DNA of 48,340 nucleotides. Origin: Actinomycetota bacterium (GTDB lineage Bacteria > Actinomycetota > Nitriliruptoria > Nitriliruptorales > JAHWKO01). The notes below the pieces were generated by a model. It worked only from the letters and a program-made list of their open reading frames with translations, was not told the DNA's origin and did not search any database. Positions within the stretch are counted from its first letter, which is position 1. Each line of letters starts with the position of its first letter. The stretch covers positions 1 through 48,340 of the forward strand of contig JAHWKW010000021.1 of assembly GCA_019347675.1 (NCBI GenBank), given 5' to 3'. Below are positions 43,563 through 48,340 of the stretch, piece after piece. The translations under genes and the position numbers were made by a program.

Positions 43563-46500
43563 ATGAGTTCTTGGGATGGGAAGTTCAGGTCGCAAGCGGT
43601 CATCGACACGCTGCAGGAGGCCTTGCAGGCGGATGTCGGGCTGCTGCTGGGGGTGTCGAAGGCGGCGTCCGACGTGCTCGCCCACATCGGCGTCCACACC
43701 GTCCTCGACCTCGCCGTCAGCCGCGTGTTCGCCGCGGCGCGAAGCGTCGCGGGTGACGGCGAGGATTCCCTCGCGCTGGCGCGGCTGGGTGAGCGGCCAG
43801 AGCAGCTGATCGACAGCGCCCACCGGCACGGGGACGGCGACGTGGGGGCGCTGAAGGTCGATGCGCTGGACGGGATCGGCTCGGCGACGGGCGCCCGACT
43901 GCGCGACGGCCTGGGAGTGGAGACGATCCACGACCTGGCCAACTGGCCTCCGTACACCGTGGCTCGACAGCTTTTGCACACGGCCGCGGTGCCCGACGCG
44001 ATGGCTCCGGACGCGCCTCCCGCGGATCTCGTCCCCGGCTCTGGCACGTACCCGACCGAGCGCGTCTTCTACGAGCGGCTGGTCCTGGACCGCGAACTGG
44101 ACGCCGGTCCGCAGCAGAAGCGGGAGGGGTTGTCTCTCGCTCCGGGCCTGTCCGCGCCCCTGCCTATGGACGCGCTGATCCCGTCGCGCAGGAACGACGA
44201 CAGCTTGGTGAGCGCCGGGGCGCTGGACGTCGCGAACGGCGACGACGAGGTGGGCTTCGCCCGGCCGGCGGTGGGCGCGATGCTCCGCTACTCGCAGTCG
44301 TGGTATCGAGAGGGGCTGACGTTGGGGCAGCTGCTCCACGCCGTCGCTCTCGCGCCTGGCGAGATGACGCGCATCGCCGTCATCGACTGGTCCCGCCGTA
44401 CCTTCGGCGCCCAGCGGGAGGACGTGTCGGAGACAGAGGCGCTCGCGAACACGACGGCGCACAACCGCTCGATCGGCGAGGTGACGAGCGCGGTGGCCCG
44501 CGAATCGCAGCAGGGGCGATCGGCGACCTCCGCCACGAGCGCGAGCGTAGAGGCGGGCGCCGCAGGTGTCGGCCTCCTTCCCGGGCCCGGCCTTGTCGCC
44601 GGCTCCGTCGGGATGGCCTCGACGGCGTCCGTTGGTATGGGATGGTCGAGCTCGAGCGGCTTCCGCAGCATCGGCGCGTCGATGTCTCAGGACATTCGCG
44701 ACTCCACGCAGCAGGCCGCCAACGCAGCGCGCAACCGGCGTGCGACGGTGGTGAAGGAAGTGTCACAGAGCGAGAGCGAGCAGCTGTCGACGCGAGTGCT
44801 CGTCAACTACAACCACATGCACGCCTTGACGATCCAGTATTACGAGGTCGTCCAGCTTTACCGGGTGGCGGTGCGCCTGGAGGCCGCCGAGCGCTGCTTG
44901 TTCATCCCTGTCCGTCTGATCGACTTCCACGATCCCGTCACGGTGCAGCGCTTCCGGCACGTGATCGCCGCCGCCGCGCTCGACGGACAGGTGCGCACCG
45001 TCATGCAGGATCGACCGGACAGCGTCGCCGTGCGGGCGCCGGCATTGAACGATGAGGCGCCCCCGTGGTCGCCCGCCGCCGCAGCCGACCTGTCCCGCAC
45101 GCTCTCGCACCCCGTAGGCCCCCGCCCCGCGCACACGGTTCACCTCCCCGCGGACGCGACGTTGCGCCCCGAAGACATCACCGTGGTCCCAGCCCATTCG
45201 ACGCACCAGCGCCTGTGGTGCAGGGCGTTCTCGCGGAGCGGCGTGCGCTATGCATGGCAACCGGGCTACGCGGACGAGGCGCCGCAGAGCTGGCCGGTGA
45301 AGGGCAATCGGCCCGAGCCGCTCCTGTTGAACGACCTGCGCGAGCTGGAGTTCATGCTGTGGGGGGACGAGGACGATTCGTCAGGCGACATGCAGCGCGT
45401 CACCGTAGAGATCCGCTTCCAGACCGGGGGACGCACTGCCGCGCTGCCGCTCACCGTGGACGTGCCGGTGAACTACGGCACCGTGCGCTTGCAGTTCCGC
45501 GGAGGGACCGCGTCGACCGCCGAGGTGTCGGCACACCTGAACGCGCACCGACTGCACTACAGTCAGGCGGTGTGGCGGAGCCTCGACTCCGTACAGCTGG
45601 CGTCCGTGCTCGCCCCGTATCGGCTGGGCGGGCGTCCCGTGACCGAGATCATCGACCCGATGCCCGCGGCCATCGCCGGCAACTACCTCATCTTCCGGAT
45701 GCATACCGATCCGAGTGAGGACAGCGGCTGGGCGTCGTGGCTCGACGAGCACGGCGTTAGCGTCGGCCGCGTGGATCAGGATCTCGTGCCGCTGCCGTCG
45801 GGTGGGGTCTTCGCTGAGGCGGTGTTAGGACGGGCGAACTCGGCCGAGAAGCTCGACATCACGAGGTTCTGGAACTGGCAGGACTCACCCATCCCCGTGC
45901 AGGCCCCCGAGATCGCACCGCTCCAGGCCGGCTCACGCGCCACGCCGGAGAATCTCCAAGCGTCGCCGTTCAGCGCCCCCCTCGTCAACATCGTCGCCCC
46001 GACGTCCCTGCCCGACCCGCAGGGCTTGGCCGCGACGCTCGCCGCGGTCGCAAACGGCTCGATGTTCAGGGATATGAGCGGTCTCGCGGCCGTCGCGCAA
46101 CTCACCGACGCCGCGCTCAAGGCATCGAGTGCGGGTGCGGGGCACGCGGCGGAGCAAGCTACGGAGAACCTGAAGGTCGGGGCGGACGTGCTAAAGGCTG
46201 CGCTGGCCGCCGCCGCGACCTACGCGACCGGCGTGCCGGTCAGCCCCGGGCCCTCCCTGAGCTCCGCCAGCCCGTCGAAGGTCGGGGCCCTGATGAACCA
46301 GGGCGCCAAGCTCGACGCGAAGGCGCGGAGCGACGGTGACGGCGGCGTGTCGATCGCGAACGGTCATGGGGGCTCCTCGACAGGAGGCAGGATGGTCGGA
46401 GGCGCCGGCGGCAGCGGGAGTGGAGGCGGGTCACCGGACGACTGGGCGCCGTGGCCGGTCGGCTCGAGCAGCGGCTCCTACGAGTCCGACGCGTTCGTGA

Positions 46501-47573
46501 GCGCCATTGGCAGCACGACCGACGCCCGCCCGCCCTCGTCCGGCACCGGAACGGCGGAGCGAGCGCCGACCGTCGAGCGGCCACAGCTTCCACAGGAGGA
46601 CGTGGACGAGCTCCGGTTCAGCCGTGACGTGCCATACGGTTTGCAGGGGCAGATGCCGCGGATCGACACGGACGCGGCCCCGGACGGAGCTACCGCTTGG
46701 CTCGACTGGACACTGTGGAACTTCGCGATCGGCGGGACGGAGATCGTCCCCCGCTTCGACGACGTGCTCGGCCTGAACTACGCGTTCCCTTCGTCGATGT
46801 CGAGTTGGCGTGAGCGCGGTTACGACGTGAAGGTCGTGGGAGTGGCGAGCTTCTCCGGGGATCCCTCCTACAACCAGGCCCTCTCACAGCAACGGGCGGA
46901 GAACTCGAAGAAGCTACTTGTCGAGCGTTTCGGGTTCCACCCGGCCAAGGTGGAGGTCGTCGGGGGTGGCCAGCGGGGGTCGGCGCCGCCCGATGACGTG
47001 TTCCACAAGCAGCAGATGCGGGATAACCCGATGGGCGCGTGGCGGGCGTGGAACCGACGCGTGGAGTTCCGCGCCGTTCCTCGCGCGTGGAAGGCGGAGC
47101 ACTGGCGAGAGGTGCGCGCGCACATCACGGACAACGAGCCGAACGAGGCGCGGCGCGACACGCTGGAGCGCCTAATCTACAAGCTGGCCGACGCGGGTGT
47201 CGACGACGGCTTTGTCTCCAGCTACCAGGCCCTGTTGCACGACATGCGCTGGTACTTCAGGACGTCGCCAATGACGCCTGAGGAACAGGCGGTCAAGGGC
47301 TGGTTCTACCGTCCGAGCCGCTGGGGCCGGTTCTCGTTCTTCAGCCGCATGCGCGAGTCGGTGGCCGCGCACGCGCAGCCCGACGCCGCGATGGAGCGGA
47401 AGGTGGACGCCGTGCACGCGGTGCTGAATGCGATGCGAGCGGTGCCGGAGAAGATCCAGCGAGAGCGTGAGAGCCGCGAAGGCCGCCTGGTGAAGCCGAT
47501 GCAGGCGATCAACGACTGGATCGTCGAGCAGCGCAATAATCCGGGGAGCGTGTACTCGGTGGACAATCAGTAA
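43563..47573 (+). CDS. Large protein with a helix-hairpin-helix-like start and an OmpA-like C-terminal region
   Basis: The 1336 residues start at the ATG after CGGGAGAAG. Residues about 100-126 (DGIGSATGARLRDGLGV) look like a helix-hairpin-helix or related helical repeat. Around 240-440 there is a conserved-looking region with LAPGEMTRIAVIDW, a Ser/Gly/Ala-rich stretch and RRATVVKEVSQSESEQLSTR. Beta-rich segments follow to about 800. A Gly/Ser linker (about 933-963) leads to an OmpA-like peptidoglycan-binding signature (about 1087-1140: VVGVASFSGDPSYNQALSQQ, then RAENSKKLL). No signal peptide or membrane helix is seen. It might be part of a cell-envelope or injection-type machine; I do not recognise the family. 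Confidence 0.75.
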   Translation: MSSWDGKFRSQAVIDTLQEALQADVGLLLGVSKAASDVLAHIGVHTVLDLAVSRVFAAARSVAGDGEDSLALARLGERPEQLIDSAHRHGDGDVGALKVDALDGIGSATGARLRDGLGVETIHDLANWPPYTVARQLLHTAAVPDAMAPDAPPADLVPGSGTYPTERVFYERLVLDRELDAGPQQKREGLSLAPGLSAPLPMDALIPSRRNDDSLVSAGALDVANGDDEVGFARPAVGAMLRYSQSWYREGLTLGQLLHAVALAPGEMTRIAVIDWSRRTFGAQREDVSETEALANTTAHNRSIGEVTSAVARESQQGRSATSATSASVEAGAAGVGLLPGPGLVAGSVGMASTASVGMGWSSSSGFRSIGASMSQDIRDSTQQAANAARNRRATVVKEVSQSESEQLSTRVLVNYNHMHALTIQYYEVVQLYRVAVRLEAAERCLFIPVRLIDFHDPVTVQRFRHVIAAAALDGQVRTVMQDRPDSVAVRAPALNDEAPPWSPAAAADLSRTLSHPVGPRPAHTVHLPADATLRPEDITVVPAHSTHQRLWCRAFSRSGVRYAWQPGYADEAPQSWPVKGNRPEPLLLNDLRELEFMLWGDEDDSSGDMQRVTVEIRFQTGGRTAALPLTVDVPVNYGTVRLQFRGGTASTAEVSAHLNAHRLHYSQAVWRSLDSVQLASVLAPYRLGGRPVTEIIDPMPAAIAGNYLIFRMHTDPSEDSGWASWLDEHGVSVGRVDQDLVPLPSGGVFAEAVLGRANSAEKLDITRFWNWQDSPIPVQAPEIAPLQAGSRATPENLQASPFSAPLVNIVAPTSLPDPQGLAATLAAVANGSMFRDMSGLAAVAQLTDAALKASSAGAGHAAEQATENLKVGADVLKAALAAAATYATGVPVSPGPSLSSASPSKVGALMNQGAKLDAKARSDGDGGVSIANGHGGSSTGGRMVGGAGGSGSGGGSPDDWAPWPVGSSSGSYESDAFVSAIGSTTDARPPSSGTGTAERAPTVERPQLPQEDVDELRFSRDVPYGLQGQMPRIDTDAAPDGATAWLDWTLWNFAIGGTEIVPRFDDVLGLNYAFPSSMSSWRERGYDVKVVGVASFSGDPSYNQALSQQRAENSKKLLVERFGFHPAKVEVVGGGQRGSAPPDDVFHKQQMRDNPMGAWRAWNRRVEFRAVPRAWKAEHWREVRAHITDNEPNEARRDTLERLIYKLADAGVDDGFVSSYQALLHDMRWYFRTSPMTPEEQAVKGWFYRPSRWGRFSFFSRMRESVAAHAQPDAAMERKVDAVHAVLNAMRAVPEKIQRERESREGRLVKPMQAINDWIVEQRNNPGSVYSVDNQ

Positions 47574-48055
47574 GGGCCGTCAATCTCGCTTCCCTGGCTA
47601 GTGTCGCGTCGCTGAAGTGTGCTTCCAGGTGCGGACCTTGGCCGAAAGGGTTGAACCCTCTGGGCACGCCGCAAGTGCGGCCCTACGGCAAGAATCCAAC
47701 CGTTTCGCCGCCACGGCTCAACCGCCGTTAGGCCGCCATGCTCCCGGCCCGTTCGCCATCACCCTTCGTGACTGAGCGGGCCGCTGGTCGTGCGTTCCCG
47801 CAGCCCTCCAATTGCCTGCTCTCGCGATGTGGTCAATCTCCTGGTCGGGCTGCACTCCTAGTAGGAGCAGATACCAGCGCGCGTGGATGGCTGCGGCGCG
47901 GTGAAGAAGGGGGGTCTTGTTAAGAACCCGACGGAGTTTTACGGTAGAGGCCCTTCCCCGACTTCCCCGGCCGTGGTTGCTGCATGGGGTGCCAGGAGGG
48001 GGGCGGGGTGGACGGAGGGGCCCAAGATCGGGGCGGGGTTGCCGGACGGCAGGTC
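47574..48055. other. Gene-poor stretch with small hairpins
   Basis: After the large gene there is a palindrome AGGGTTGAACCCT (47647-47659) and a hairpin GCCGCAAGTGCGGC (47668-47681), neither with a T-run; together they could end transcription. The rest has no supported gene except a faint HNH-like remnant on the minus strand (listed separately). Confidence 0.4.
47718..47888 (-). pseudogene. Faint HNH-endonuclease-like remnant
   Basis: The minus strand encodes IHARWYLLLLGVQPDQEIDH followed by IARAGN and a basic tail. This resembles the H...L..G..P...IDHI core of phage-type HNH endonucleases. The asparagine-rich second half of the motif is not recognisable and no start lies close by. It may be a chance match. 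Confidence 0.22.
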
Positions 48056-48340
48056 GTGCTTGCCGGGAGTCCTGCTTTCCGGCGGCGGAAGTGGTCATCG
48101 GTCCGCACCGGCGACGGTTGGGACGAGCAGCGACTGCGGGAGTTGTGGACGCTGGTGCCCGAGGACCTCGAACTCATTAGCAAGGCACGCGGCGACCACA
48201 ATCGGCTGGCGCTGGCCCTGTTGCTGACCTGCGCGCGGGGTGAGCGTCGGCTGATCTCTGATGTCGCCACCTTGCCGGCGGTCGTGGTGGGGTTCGTGGC
48301 CGCCCAGGTTGGTGTCGATCCTAGGGCGCTTGCCGACTAC
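48056..48340 (+). CDS. Tn3-family transposase, N-terminal part (cut by window end)
   Basis: The frame is open to the last base. From about 48110 it reads DEQRLRELWTLVPEDLELIS, then GDHNRLALALLLTCARGERR, then VVVGFVAAQVGVDPRALADY. This is the N-terminal domain (DUF4158) of Tn3-family transposases, with the NRL..AL..L and FVA.Q.G..P..L..Y signatures. The start is uncertain (GTG 48056 or upstream). The catalytic part lies beyond the window, so its integrity is unknown. Confidence 0.8.
   Translation, partial: MLAGSPAFRRRKWSSVRTGDGWDEQRLRELWTLVPEDLELISKARGDHNRLALALLLTCARGERRLISDVATLPAVVVGFVAAQVGVDPRALADY

Noticed and set aside
47640-47690. Rho-independent terminator after the large gene
   Set aside because: Two small hairpins are present but no T-run follows, so I list them only as structure.

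Overview
The window is high-GC DNA, and I read it as an accessory region (chromosomal island or large plasmid) of a high-GC actinobacterium. It has the actinobacterial Tad/Flp layout with an LysM-BTAD protein, many GTG starts coupled by GTGA overlaps, and a secreted protein with cell-wall-binding-2 repeats. Those repeats hint at the Nitriliruptoria/Egibacter/Euzebya neighbourhood, but this taxonomic guess is inference and was not tested by any search.

Layout. 0-3.6 kb: plasmid/conjugation remnants. These are a C-terminal fragment of a type IV coupling protein, a primase-like replication protein, and an AlpA-like DNA-binding protein. 3.7-14.6 kb: a tightly packed Tad pilus operon on the plus strand (SAF/CpaB, CpaE-like, TadA, TadB, TadC, small pilin, three TadE/TadG-like pseudopilins, a lipoprotein, a secreted protein, and an LysM-BTAD protein). 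14.8-17.1 kb: a KfrA-like coiled-coil protein, a double-HTH regulator and a divergent HExxH peptidase. 17.3-19.5 kb: a secreted metallo-beta-lactamase / CWB2 / lamin-tail protein.

19.8-32.8 kb: a complete BREX phage-defence operon (ribbon-helix-helix regulator, brxA, brxB, brxC, pglX, pglZ, brxL) in type 1 order. Almost all junctions are translationally coupled. Its last gene is the strongest oddity in the window. The BrxL AAA+ part is intact, but the usual Lon-like C-terminal domain is absent and a complete Ser/Thr protein kinase domain stands in its place. This mixes type 1 BREX with the kinase theme of type 2 (PglW).

32.9-36 kb: two small helical, possibly HEPN-like genes on either side of a decayed group II intron. 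36-42.9 kb: a tyrosine recombinase, then a second defence-like module. In that module a two-gene operon with a clear promoter encodes a helical protein and a 683-aa protein that joins an HEFGH metallopeptidase-like region to a dCTP-deaminase-like domain; a membrane-anchored pentapeptide-repeat protein follows. The module is bounded by direct repeats of about 0.3 kb. Each repeat holds the 5' end of the recombinase gene and an adjoining palindrome, which suggests a recombinase-linked cassette.

43-48.3 kb: an IS3 transposase fragment, an unrecognised 1336-aa protein with an OmpA-like C-terminal region, a gene-poor stretch, and the start of a Tn3-family transposase cut by the window edge. Overall this is a layered mobile region with one unusual BREX system and at least one further candidate defence cassette.
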